Shown: positions 14,897-23,303, counted from the stretch's first letter. The stretch: 32,583 bases of DNA from an uncultured Propionibacteriaceae bacterium (GCA_938012815.1 CALLVV010000032.1:1-32583); one strand, 5' to 3'. Notes: a model not told the origin generated them from the sequence alone. Numbers and translations are program-made.

Positions 14897-16639
14897 ATGA
14901 GCATCCACCCGGGATCAGCTGCACATCTCGCCATGCACGCCGACGTCCCCCCTGACGAGGAGGTGACGCTTCCCGCCCGGTCGGGGGTGCAGGCGTGGCT
15001 GCAGGAACTGGCCGAGAACGAGCTCGCCATGGACCGCATCAATCCGCGTGAGCTGACCCAGCGGATCATGCAGGACGCTTTCGGACGGTACTCGTTGCCG
15101 CCCCGGGTCTCGGGAATGCTGGCCGCCAGTCATCTGCTGCGCGACGCGGACCCGCAGGACCGGCAAGGCATCCGGCAGCTCGCCACCGCCTGGTTCACAT
15201 CCATGCCCCCGAGTGCCGTCGACGAGTCAACCTGGTTCGTCCGGCAGGCCGTCCGGCGCCCCCAGACCCCGCATCTGACGTTGGCGGGACACACCGGGGA
15301 CGTCACCGAGCTCTCCAGGTGCAACGCCCGCGACGGCCGCACCCTGCTCGTCTCCGAGAGCGACGACGCCACCGCGCGACGCTGGGATCCTGGAACCGGC
15401 GAGGAAACCGACGAACCCGTCGACTCGCCGCTGTCGGGTATCTCTGCCAGACGCGAGGCCACGTTCACCAACGCCTACGGCCGGATGCTGCTGGCGGTTC
15501 CCGACGGGAACAACGTCAAGATCACGGACCGCACCACCGGCGAGGAGGTCGGGGTTCCGCTGCGCGGCCACGGTTTCCGGGTGACGGCCGTGTCCTCCTT
15601 CTACGGTCCCGCCGGCCGCCCGCTGCTGGCCTCCGCCTCCCGTGACCACACCATCCGGATCTGGGACCCGGCCTCCAAGTCACGCCCGGCGGCGAGATTC
15701 GTCGAGCAGCTGGACGAGATGCAGGTGGTCACCTGGTTCACGGCCGCCGACGGGTCACCCCGGGTCGGCACCATCCGCAACGCCTACGACGACATCCTCC
15801 AGATCTGGGAAACCGACACGGGCCAGTGGGTCGGGGAACTCAAGGCCCCTCCCGGCCAGCCGTGGGCAGAGACCCGCAGCGTCCGGTTCACCACCCGGCA
15901 GGATGAACAGATGCTCGCCGTCGCGGAGCAAGAGTCCCTGCGGATCTGGGATCTCGATTCGGGGCAGCTCGTCGGTGAACCCCTCACCGGGCACGCTGCG
16001 CGCATCAACGACATCCTGGGCTGGACCACCCCGTTCGGGGAGATCCGACTGGCCACCGCCAGCAGCGACGGCAGCATCCGGCTCTGGGATCCGGTCAAGG
16101 GCACCCAGGTCGGCCGGTCACTGACGGGCCACGCCGGACCGGTCAGGGCCCTGTGCACCTTCAACACCCGTCACGGCGACGCCTGGCTGGCCTCCGTCGG
16201 CGACGAGGGGGCCATCCGCATCTGGGATCCCGACGTGGGGCGGCCAATCGGCAGACCCTTGAAAGGGCCGTCCTGCCCGATGACCTGTGTGGTCTCCTTC
16301 TCCGCGGCGAACGGTGAACCCCGGTTGGTCACCACCGGGGACGACTGCATCGTCCGCGTCTGGGACCCGGGCAACGGTCGGCAGCTGGGTCGGCTCAGCA
16401 ACGGCGAGGAGAATCTCTGTGACGTCGTGCTGGTGGGAACGAACCGGGAGGGCCGCACACGTCTGGTCACGTCAGGGCTCGACCGTTCCATCAGGTTCTG
16501 GGACATCGCCACCGGCAGGATGACCTACGCCATGCACGCCTTGGACTACACCGAAACCATCATCTCGTTTCGCTACGGGGATCTGGCCGTGAACCTCGAC
16601 GACGGCTGGGCGCTGTTGCGGCTGCCGTTGGGGGTTTGA
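14897..16639 (+). CDS. WD40 repeat protein
   Basis: A 580-residue protein. Residues 1-130 are helical and contain no WD repeat (a VQAWLQELAENELAMDRINP stretch is notable). From about 130 there are nine or so blades of the actinobacterial type, each with a GxxRLxxxxxDGxIRIWDPxxG tail: RRWDPGTGEE, IRIWDPASK, LQIWETDTGQ, LRIWDLDSGQ, IRLWDPVKG, IRIWDPDVG, VRVWDPGNG and IRFWDIATG. The last strand ends NLDDGWALLRLPLG. No kinase, NACHT, caspase or peptidase domain is attached, and no signal peptide is seen, so it is probably a cytoplasmic scaffold. GAGGAG sits five bases before the ATG. The next gene encodes a shorter relative. Confidence 0.88.
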   Translation: MSIHPGSAAHLAMHADVPPDEEVTLPARSGVQAWLQELAENELAMDRINPRELTQRIMQDAFGRYSLPPRVSGMLAASHLLRDADPQDRQGIRQLATAWFTSMPPSAVDESTWFVRQAVRRPQTPHLTLAGHTGDVTELSRCNARDGRTLLVSESDDATARRWDPGTGEETDEPVDSPLSGISARREATFTNAYGRMLLAVPDGNNVKITDRTTGEEVGVPLRGHGFRVTAVSSFYGPAGRPLLASASRDHTIRIWDPASKSRPAARFVEQLDEMQVVTWFTAADGSPRVGTIRNAYDDILQIWETDTGQWVGELKAPPGQPWAETRSVRFTTRQDEQMLAVAEQESLRIWDLDSGQLVGEPLTGHAARINDILGWTTPFGEIRLATASSDGSIRLWDPVKGTQVGRSLTGHAGPVRALCTFNTRHGDAWLASVGDEGAIRIWDPDVGRPIGRPLKGPSCPMTCVVSFSAANGEPRLVTTGDDCIVRVWDPGNGRQLGRLSNGEENLCDVVLVGTNREGRTRLVTSGLDRSIRFWDIATGRMTYAMHALDYTETIISFRYGDLAVNLDDGWALLRLPLGV

Positions 16640-16670
16640 GCACCGTATCCGTTTTGTCGGCGATGCCGGG

Positions 16671-16752
16671 TACTGTTCAGGCCATGATTGGCCTGAAAAC
16701 ACGTCACGGGAAGCATCGAACGACGCGTGACGCCGCGAGCCCGGGAAACTGA
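16671..16752 (+). other. Possible leaderless 22-codon upstream ORF with its -10 box
   Basis: TACTGT (16671-16676) lies seven bases before an ATG at 16684. That ATG opens a 22-codon reading frame (MIGLKTRHGKHRTTRDAASP plus GN) ending at 16752, five bases before the start of the second WD40 gene. The layout matches the leaderless genes of this window. It could be a leader peptide coupling translation into the WD40 gene, which lacks its own ribosome-binding site, or a chance frame. Confidence 0.35.
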
Positions 16753-16757
16753 TTCCG

Positions 16758-17732
16758 ATGCGTCGGATCCCGAGGAAGATCGTTGCCGCCACCGCTCTGG
16801 GGGTGTTGGCCCTGACCCGGTTCAGGCGCACACGAAGACGCGGTGCCGTCAGGTCCATTGCGACGTTCACCGGCGCGGACGGCGAATCGCGAATGGCCAC
16901 GCTCGGGCGCGGCCGTTGCGTCTCCGTCTGGGATGCCGGTTCGGGGCGCCGGTTGCGCAGGCTGCCGGTCAACGACGTTCCCGTTCACATGGCCGCCTTC
17001 ACGTCGAGTACCGGTGTTCCCCGGCTGGCCGTGCTAACAGCCGGCCGCATCCACGTCTGGGACCCGGAAACGGGGAACAGGATCGGTGAGCTGGGGATAA
17101 GGGAAACGGGCCCGGCCTCCCGGTTGGCGGCGTGGCGCACCCCAGCGGGCCGGCCAAGGGTAGCGGTCATCTGCACCGACGCCGGCATTCGCGTCCTCGA
17201 CCCGGAGACCGGCGAAGGGGACGGGGTTTCACTGATCGGCCACGAGGGCGCGGCTATCGATCTCACGGCCTGGCACGCCCCCGGCGGCCAGCTGCGGCTG
17301 GCATCCAGCGGAGATGGTGTCACCCTGTTGTGGGACCCGGAGACCGGACGTGAGGTGGGGCGGCTGGAGGGCCCCTCTGAGCAGCTGAGCAGCGTCACCG
17401 CCCACACGGCCCCGGAACGAACCCTTCTGGCGGTGATCGGCCGGGACGGTGGATACACGCTCTGGGACCCGGACGCCGAACAGCAGATAGCTTCCCGCCG
17501 ACTCCCCGCAGGTCTTGAACCGGGCCTCGCGGTGCCGCTTCCCCGCCTGCGCGTCGCCACGGGACATCGCGACGGTACGGTCCGGGTGACGGATCCCGCG
17601 ACGGGTGATCAGCTTCACGAAACCCGTTTCAGGAAACCGGTGCGGACCATAGCGGCTCTTCCCGACGGGGTGGCGGTCGGCCTGGACACTGGGTGGAGGA
17701 CGGTGCGGCTCACCGAGAACAGCGCGACGTGA
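16758..17732 (+). CDS. Short WD40-like repeat protein, paralogue of the preceding gene
   Basis: A 324-residue protein. A basic N-terminus with a weak hydrophobic stretch (RKIVAATALGVLALTRF) is followed by RFRRTRRR, then six WD40-like blades: VSVWDAGSG, IHVWDPETG, IRVLDPETG, TLLWDPETG, YTLWDPDAE and VRVTDPATG. The closing strand (VGLDTGWRTVRL) mirrors the end of the upstream WD40 protein (VNLDDGWALLRL). The helical N-terminal domain of the paralogue is absent. Whether the first 30 residues form a membrane anchor is unclear. The ATG at 16758 lacks a good ribosome-binding site and may depend on the small upstream frame. The function is unknown; the pair may arise from a duplication followed by divergence. 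Confidence 0.78.
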   Translation: MRRIPRKIVAATALGVLALTRFRRTRRRGAVRSIATFTGADGESRMATLGRGRCVSVWDAGSGRRLRRLPVNDVPVHMAAFTSSTGVPRLAVLTAGRIHVWDPETGNRIGELGIRETGPASRLAAWRTPAGRPRVAVICTDAGIRVLDPETGEGDGVSLIGHEGAAIDLTAWHAPGGQLRLASSGDGVTLLWDPETGREVGRLEGPSEQLSSVTAHTAPERTLLAVIGRDGGYTLWDPDAEQQIASRRLPAGLEPGLAVPLPRLRVATGHRDGTVRVTDPATGDQLHETRFRKPVRTIAALPDGVAVGLDTGWRTVRLTENSAT

Positions 17733-17831
17733 ATCGCCCTGCCCTGTCGGATGGCACCTTTCAATGCCGACGGGGCTCCCTCGCAGGAGGTCGGTTGCAG
17801 CGGCAGCCCTTGTCAGCACATTTCCTTGGTT

Positions 17832-17851
17832 AGTATACGTATGCATATACT
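17832..17851 (+). promoter_or_regulatory. AT-rich palindrome over the -10 box of the EXLDI gene
   Basis: AGTATACGTATGCATATACT is an AT-rich inverted repeat in GC-rich surroundings (outer arms AGTATA/TATACT perfect, centre imperfect). Its right end, TATACT (17846-17851), is a -10 box six bases before the GTG at 17858, so the transcript would be leaderless. A repressor bound here would block initiation. The encoded protein has a ribbon-helix-helix-like N-terminus, so autoregulation is a reasonable guess. Confidence 0.6.
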
Positions 17852-17857
17852 CACCCC

Positions 17858-18364
17858 GTGCCAAGAAGGACCATCTACGTCTCGGACAACGATAAAGAGA
17901 TCTTCGAACAAGCCGCCCAGGAGGCCGGGGGCCTGTCCCCCGCCATCGCGATCGCCCTGCGCGAGTACATGGCCAGGGCGAAACTGCGCCACGAGGGCAT
18001 GGACACCATCGACCTGACAGTCGACGACCATGGCGTCAGCCACACGGTCCGTTTCACCGGCCGGAAACTGTTCCGCCTCGCGGAGAAGGTGGCCAACGGG
18101 GTCCGTGTCCGGTTCGTCTACATCACCAAACAGGGCCGGTACGCCGTCCACGAGAAGATCACGGCCGACCCGGAGGACTGGGAGGGGCAGGGTGCGCGCC
18201 TGTGGCGCGATCCCATCACCTGGACCCGCAGCTTCTGGCTGCGAAGTGACCGGACCCTGGACATCTTCGACACGCTCGACCAGTTGCGCGAGAAGGACCC
18301 GGAGCTGGCTGGCCGGATCGCAGCGGCCCAGGAGATCCCGGCGTTCAGGGAACTCGACATCTAG
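17858..18364 (+). CDS. EXLDI-type protein (TIGR04342-like)
   Basis: A 168-residue protein ending ...IPAFRELDI, the C-terminal E-x-L-D-I tail that gives the EXLDI family its name. The N-terminus RRTIYVSDNDKEIFEQAAQE resembles the strand and first helix of ribbon-helix-helix DNA-binding proteins, with a further helix (LSPAIAIALREYMARAK). The middle holds a beta-rich part (VSHTVRFTGRKLF, VRFVYITKQGRYAVHEKI) and several Trp (DWEGQGARLW, ITWTRSFWLRS). Family members are actinobacterial and uncharacterised. Recognition rests on the tail motif and overall length, not on a search. A palindrome overlaps the promoter. It lies between the WD40 pair and the tandem lipoproteins, with 125 bp on one side and 241 bp on the other, so it is probably its own unit. 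Confidence 0.75.
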   Translation: MPRRTIYVSDNDKEIFEQAAQEAGGLSPAIAIALREYMARAKLRHEGMDTIDLTVDDHGVSHTVRFTGRKLFRLAEKVANGVRVRFVYITKQGRYAVHEKITADPEDWEGQGARLWRDPITWTRSFWLRSDRTLDIFDTLDQLREKDPELAGRIAAAQEIPAFRELDI

Positions 18365-18605
18365 GCCCTGTTGCGGAAGCCATGCCCGGCCCCGCTCCCC
18401 GATGCCTCCGGCCCGGAGCATGGCACCGGGCCGACTTCAACTCGCAAGAAGCACACGAACACCCACTGCCCCGGCCCTTGACACCAAGCGTGACCCTCGC
18501 CTCTCGTACCATGTGAATGCCAATCGACCAATCCGACCGGCGTGGAAAAACCAAGCCCGCCTTTCTGAACAATTACACCAACATTCTTCTTGTACGTGGA
18601 GCCCC

Positions 18606-20069
18606 ATGCGCCGTCGCACTCTTCTGATCACCGCAGGACTGGTTTCTGTTTCACCTGTTCTCGGGGCTTGTACGTCTCCTTCCCGAAAGGGCCCGGCTCC
18701 GACGCCTCCACCCGGCCCGGAAGCAATTCCTTACACATTCACAGAGCGACCCAGCTGGCCAGGAACCGACCTCAATGTCAGCATCAAGGCCGCCCGCGAC
18801 CGCTACCTGTGCAGCGACGTGGCAGTGGATGAGCTGCGGGACGTCTTCGCGTCGGGCCACTGCCCCGTCATCGTCGACGTGGCGGGTCCCACGACCCGGG
18901 CGGTCACCCTCGACGAGACGGGAGCCTGGACCACCAAGGAGGTGGCTCTGACCGGCCGTTACGACAAAGGAAAGGACAACATCAAGGCCCCCACCAGGCT
19001 CTGGGTCGGCCCAGCCCTGCTCGACGAGACCCACGCCTATCTCGTGCTCGGTGTGCTGGCCCAGCAGGGTGACGACACGAGCACCACCAGCGCGGACGAC
19101 ACGACCACCTGTCCGGTGATCATGCTCAAGATCCGCCTGTCCGACGGCTTCGTGGCGGCATCCGCCACCGTCAGCGATCGTTTCTTCGCCAAGAAGGTCG
19201 ACGGCATGCACCTGTCCTTCTCCACCGATCGCACCGCCCTGCTCCTGGCAGGAGACAACGGGGGCCGTCAGTCGTCGGCTGCACAGAAGAGCAATCCCGA
19301 TTACGTCGCACTGCGGCTGAACGCGGAAGACCTGTCCATTCAGTTCGACGCCCACTCCATCCTGAACAGCAAACGCACCACCTCCATCACCTCCTACGGG
19401 CAGGCGATCGGAAGCACATATGCAACCTCCCCGAGCGAGATGATCATTTTTCTTGCCGACGGCAGGCATGAATTCGTCAAGAAGAATGATCACCCGATTA
19501 TGGTGCGTGACGGTTGGTACTACTACGGCTACGGTGACCTGGGAGCCGACAAAAGGACTCGGGCCCGAAACCTGGCTTCCAACGAGACTGTCGAGCTGCA
19601 GGGCGCTTGGGAGAAAGAAGTCGGAAACGGAGTCTCCTGGCCATCAATCACATCGGATGGACAGGCCATCATCTCGGGTACCGAGCATGCTGAAAGAGAC
19701 CGCACGAACCAGCTGATCATACGTCTTCCCGGTGCCGCATCACCCACACTCAGCTGGAAGGCAGGAGACCAGAAAATACCCAAGGGCGCCAGTGTTCTCG
19801 GTGACGTCCTCTACACCTGCTATGACCCGGACGACTCCGAGAGCACGAGCAATCGCCACATCGACCTCACCTCACTGGCGACCGGGGAGAAGATCACAGA
19901 AACGGAGGGACCCGGAAGCGCGTTGTTGTCTGGCGTCAGAGACGTCGTCACACCTTGGGGAATCGCCAATTACTCCGGTTTCTATGCCGCAACCGCCTGG
20001 ATCGATCACACCCCCACGGCGGGGTCACCATCCCCGAGCACGCCCCAGCCAACCAGCCCCGAGTCCTGA
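18606..20069 (+). CDS. Predicted lipoprotein, first of a tandem paralogous pair
   Basis: A 487-residue protein. The signal peptide MRRRTLLITAGLVSVSPVLGAC has a perfect LGAC lipobox at Cys22; the RRRT start could be a Tat-type signal. A Pro-rich linker follows, then a domain opening with SWPGTDLNVSIKAARDRYLC, GHCPVIVDVAGPTTRAV and WVGPALLDETHAYLVLG. These blocks recur in the next gene. Short beta-strand repeats suggest a beta-propeller-like or all-beta fold. The two Cys (RYLC, GHCPV) are conserved in both and may form a disulfide. The tail is Pro/Ser/Thr-rich. The ATG at 18606 has GTGGAG upstream; the open frame further upstream is not coding. The function is unknown. Confidence 0.82.
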   Translation: MRRRTLLITAGLVSVSPVLGACTSPSRKGPAPTPPPGPEAIPYTFTERPSWPGTDLNVSIKAARDRYLCSDVAVDELRDVFASGHCPVIVDVAGPTTRAVTLDETGAWTTKEVALTGRYDKGKDNIKAPTRLWVGPALLDETHAYLVLGVLAQQGDDTSTTSADDTTTCPVIMLKIRLSDGFVAASATVSDRFFAKKVDGMHLSFSTDRTALLLAGDNGGRQSSAAQKSNPDYVALRLNAEDLSIQFDAHSILNSKRTTSITSYGQAIGSTYATSPSEMIIFLADGRHEFVKKNDHPIMVRDGWYYYGYGDLGADKRTRARNLASNETVELQGAWEKEVGNGVSWPSITSDGQAIISGTEHAERDRTNQLIIRLPGAASPTLSWKAGDQKIPKGASVLGDVLYTCYDPDDSESTSNRHIDLTSLATGEKITETEGPGSALLSGVRDVVTPWGIANYSGFYAATAWIDHTPTAGSPSPSTPQPTSPES

Positions 20070-20093
20070 CCGGGCATCCGAGGAGCCTTTTTC

Positions 20094-21590
20094 ATGCGTC
20101 GTCGCACCTTCTTCGCCACCATTTCCACGGGCGCACTGGCTGCCCTGGGAGCCTGTTCCAACGGCCCGGGAGGTGTTCCCACGCCGTCCATAGCGCCTTT
20201 GCAGAGCCCCACGAGCACCCCTCTGCCGTCGCCACCGAACGACACGGCAACTCCCACGTCCTTCGCCGACCAGCCGCTGTGGCCCAACGCCAACATCGCC
20301 GGCTCCATCACGGCCGTCCGGAACCATTACCTGTGCGGCAGCGTGCACGTCAAGGAACTGAAGGACATCATCCGTGGCGGGCACTGCCCCGTTGTCGTCG
20401 ATCTACGGGGCCCCACCACCTGGGCCGTTCTGCCCGACGGGCAGGGCTCCTGGACCACCCGGGTCGTCACGCTGGAAGACACGTCCCGGACCACTCCGGA
20501 CGAGCCGGGCACCGCCGTGATCAAGGGCCCCGCCCTCATCGACGACACCCACGCCTACCTCGTCGTCAGCGTTCCGTCGCCCTCTGGTGACAGGGACAAG
20601 AAAAGTTTCACCTGCCCCGTCGATCTGGTGAAGATCGCCCTGGCCGACGGCACGATCACGGCATCCACTCGGGTGAGTGACTCCTACGTGGTCGACATGC
20701 CCACGGAATCAGACCTCTCCCGCCTCGTCTCACTGTCCTTCACCGCGGATCGCAGCGCCCTCCTCCTGGCTGCTGACGGCACCTCGCTGGACCCCGGTAC
20801 CGGCGGTCTGGGGCTGCGCCTGAACGCCGCGGACCTGTCCGTCCAGTTCGACGCGAACACGCTTCTTGCCGAGACCCACCATCATGTGCGCCGTGGAGAG
20901 GCGTTGACCGTCATGAAACAGGTACCTGATGCCGATGAGGACGAGGACGTCATCATCTACCTGGGCACCGGCACCACGGAGACCATGACGAACTGGAGTG
21001 CCGCACTGGTTCGAGGCGACTGGCTCTACTACAACGACATCATCCGTCGACGTCCCAGGAAACGGGTCGTCTTCATTGAGGAACACGCCGCCCGCGCGCG
21101 CAACCTGAGCACGGGTGAAACCGTCACATTCCACGAGGACAGCCATGACTTCTTCGACGACGGCATAGATGCCCCCATCAACACAGACCAGCGCGAGCTC
21201 ATCCTCCTCAACAGCAGGAGTCACCCCACCTTCTCCGTGCACCAGCCCGGCTCCGCGACCCCCATGCTGTCCTGGGAATCCTCCGAGCAGGCCATCCCGG
21301 GCGCGGCCTGCGTCTTCGGTGAGGTCGTCTACACCGCTCCCGAACGCTCCAAGGAGCAGGACGAGAACGGGAAACTCCGAATCATCTCCCTGACCACCAA
21401 ACAGGACATCGGAGAGGTCCAGAATGTGGCCTGGGGCGGCTCCGTCGCGGTCACTGCATGGGGTCTCGCGGCGACGGGCATCTTCTACCCGGCGGTCGAG
21501 TGGCTGGAGGCCCCGGCGGAGTCGGCCACACCGTCCGGGGTTCCTTCTGTCCCTGCTCCCACACCCGGGGCGCCCAGTACCACGCCCTGA
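20094..21590 (+). CDS. Predicted lipoprotein, second of a tandem paralogous pair
   Basis: A 498-residue protein. The signal MRRRTFFATISTGALAALGAC has its LGAC lipobox at Cys21. It shares with its upstream neighbour the blocks WPNANIAGSITAVRNHYLC, GHCPVVVDLRGPTTWAV, GPALIDDTHAYLVVSVPS, LSFTADRSALLLAADG, LRLNAADLSVQFDANTLL and a late ARARNLSTGETV, so it arose by duplication. The start lies 24 bp after the first gene with GAGGAG before the ATG, so the pair forms an operon. The C-terminal tail is again Pro/Ser/Thr-rich (PSGVPSVPAPTPGAPSTTP). Repeated DxxxxLLLA and CxxGxVVYTA strands suggest a propeller-like fold, which I infer only from pattern. The function is unknown. Confidence 0.82.
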   Translation: MRRRTFFATISTGALAALGACSNGPGGVPTPSIAPLQSPTSTPLPSPPNDTATPTSFADQPLWPNANIAGSITAVRNHYLCGSVHVKELKDIIRGGHCPVVVDLRGPTTWAVLPDGQGSWTTRVVTLEDTSRTTPDEPGTAVIKGPALIDDTHAYLVVSVPSPSGDRDKKSFTCPVDLVKIALADGTITASTRVSDSYVVDMPTESDLSRLVSLSFTADRSALLLAADGTSLDPGTGGLGLRLNAADLSVQFDANTLLAETHHHVRRGEALTVMKQVPDADEDEDVIIYLGTGTTETMTNWSAALVRGDWLYYNDIIRRRPRKRVVFIEEHAARARNLSTGETVTFHEDSHDFFDDGIDAPINTDQRELILLNSRSHPTFSVHQPGSATPMLSWESSEQAIPGAACVFGEVVYTAPERSKEQDENGKLRIISLTTKQDIGEVQNVAWGGSVAVTAWGLAATGIFYPAVEWLEAPAESATPSGVPSVPAPTPGAPSTTP

Positions 21591-21646
21591 CGTGGCGGGA
21601 CCCGTGCGGCAGGCACAGTGCACGGCCAAAAGACGCGTTCCTCACC

Positions 21647-22009
21647 TCACGAGGCGACCTGGGGATCGCTCAGGACCTCCTGCAACACCACCGCATGGTT
21701 GACCCTCGGATCTCGGGCGGCGTACAACAGCGTCACGACCGGTTTATCGGTAAGCCTCTCTGCAAAGGCCTCAGCCGCACCGGAAGCCACCAGTTCGGCG
21801 CGGTAGCGGGCCTTGAACTCCCCGAACCGGGCCGGGTCGTGTCCGAAGTCGCGCCGCGCCGCTGTGCTCGGCGCCACGGCCTTGCACCACTCGTCCAGGT
21901 GGGCGGCCTCCTTCGATGTCCCGCGCGGCCAGAGCCGGTCGACGAGGACGCGGTAGCCGTCCGCTTCGGTGGGTTCCTCGTAGATGCGTTTGGTGCGCCA
22001 GATCGTCAT
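21647..22009 (-). CDS. DUF488 family protein (YeaO-like)
   Basis: A 120-residue protein. Landmarks are IYEEPTEADGYRVLVDRLWP, RGTSKEAAHLDEWCKAVAPS, ARFGEFKARYRAEL and the LLYAARDPRVNHAVVLQEVL end, which define DUF488/YeaO proteins. They are small cytoplasmic proteins of unknown biochemical role that often travel with stress or metal genes. The ATG at 22009 lies 4 bp after the stop of the minus-strand ATP-binding protein gene, so the two are probably co-transcribed. It converges on the lipoprotein pair across 56 bp. Confidence 0.9.
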   Translation of the reverse strand: MTIWRTKRIYEEPTEADGYRVLVDRLWPRGTSKEAAHLDEWCKAVAPSTAARRDFGHDPARFGEFKARYRAELVASGAAEAFAERLTDKPVVTLLYAARDPRVNHAVVLQEVLSDPQVAS

Positions 22010-22013
22010 GGTT

Positions 22014-23303
22014 TCATCCTTCGTTGGAAATCGGATCCTTCAAGACGTAGTGGAAACCACGACCCTTCCTGTGCGCCCACGCGGGCTGCACCACACCGGT
22101 TCGTTCCAGCTTCTGGATCAGCGGGATCGCCCCCGCCGCCGATATCCCGAGGATCGACCCCAGCTCCGTGGTGGACAACCTGCCCCGCGACTGCACGTAG
22201 CTGCGCGCCACGGCCTGCCGATCGCGTCCCGGCATGGCGAGCCTCAGCCGGTCGTACAACTCCATCAGCCCTTCCCGGACGGGCTGGGACAGGGTCCACA
22301 CCTCAGGGCTCTCGGACGGAACACCCGCGACCGGGACGAGCAGCGGCCCCCCGGAAACCTCGATGGTTCTCAGCCTCTTCAGCAGGGGGCCGGCCAAGAG
22401 CTCCGGGGTGTGGGTGATCCTGGCTGCGGTCCTGACGTCGATCCAGCGGTGATCCGCCACCCGCCGCAACAGCAGCAACAACCGGTGGTCCTCCAGTTCC
22501 CGGGGCCACCCGAGCCCGGTTATCCAGAGCCGCCAGGCCGGGTCGGGTGGGCGACCGCCCAGAAGCACCTCGACGCTGCTGTCCTCAACCTCCCGGAAGG
22601 TGGGGGCGGGCTGGCCGTTGCCGATCAGCTCGGTGACCATCATGCCGACCCCCGCGCCCCGGTTCTCCACCAGCCCCAGGGGTTCCAGGAGTTTCATCAG
22701 CTCCGGGTTCCGGGGAAAAGGTGACCGGGAAAAGATGTTGTACTCCCCGAACCCCCTGACGAAACCCCCGGGGCTACGCACCCGCAACGCACCGAAGCGA
22801 TGTTCCTGCTCCACCTCGGTGGCGTGCGTGGCCACCCAGTCGCGGTGCGCCACCCCGTTGACGACGGCCTCCCGGGCCGCCAGCGTGCTCAGGGCCGGAA
22901 CGGTCTTCTCCTCCACCCGGTCGGGCATCTGCACCTCGGGGTTGTTGTCGCGGACGGCATCGAGCACCAGGGTCAGCTGCTCCAGCACCGCGAGTTCCCC
23001 GTCCGGCCGCAGTTCCTTGTGTCCTCCCCGGAACCGGTACTCGATGACCGAGTGCCCGTTTCCCGCGAACAGCAGCCGAGCCGCATTGGTGAGCAGCCCG
23101 TCGTCGCCGAACGCGCCCAAACGCCGCAAGAGTTCGGCGTCGGGGGACGATGCAAGCCCGCGAGCCGTTTCGTTCCCGGCTTCCCTGAGGTACGTCCTGG
23201 CCAGCTGCAGGGCCTCGGGACGCACCTGCTCCTCACCGGCACCGGATGACTGCCCGGACCAGTTCAGTTTCGCGCGTTTCCTACGAGATCCCACCGAGGT
23301 CAT
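22014..23303 (-). CDS. ATP-binding regulator of the RecG/Schlafen-associated type, lacking the AlbA_2 domain
   Basis: A 429-residue protein. The part from about residue 60 matches the C-terminal half of AlbA_2/HATPase_c_4 proteins: LLTNAARLLFAGNG, LAAREAVVNGVAHRDW (the ATP-binding N-box), VRSPGGFVRGFGEYNIF, RNPELMKLLEPLGLVENRGAGVGMM and then winged-helix-like segments (STTELGSILGISAAGAIPLI). Proteins with this ATPase region usually begin with an AlbA_2 nucleic-acid-binding domain of about 120 residues. Here only a short basic N-terminus precedes the ATPase part and a stop lies just upstream in frame, so that domain is absent. It may be a genuine short form or 5' truncated. AAGGTGAG precedes the ATG at 23303. 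It is probably a DNA-binding regulator. Confidence 0.75.
   Translation of the reverse strand: MTSVGSRRKRAKLNWSGQSSGAGEEQVRPEALQLARTYLREAGNETARGLASSPDAELLRRLGAFGDDGLLTNAARLLFAGNGHSVIEYRFRGGHKELRPDGELAVLEQLTLVLDAVRDNNPEVQMPDRVEEKTVPALSTLAAREAVVNGVAHRDWVATHATEVEQEHRFGALRVRSPGGFVRGFGEYNIFSRSPFPRNPELMKLLEPLGLVENRGAGVGMMVTELIGNGQPAPTFREVEDSSVEVLLGGRPPDPAWRLWITGLGWPRELEDHRLLLLLRRVADHRWIDVRTAARITHTPELLAGPLLKRLRTIEVSGGPLLVPVAGVPSESPEVWTLSQPVREGLMELYDRLRLAMPGRDRQAVARSYVQSRGRLSTTELGSILGISAAGAIPLIQKLERTGVVQPAWAHRKGRGFHYVLKDPISNEG

Noticed and set aside
18478..18512. TTGACA as a -35 box for the first tandem lipoprotein
   Set aside because: The nearest TANNNT (TACCAT, 18507) is 23 bp away, too far for a normal promoter; another start site may exist but is not visible.
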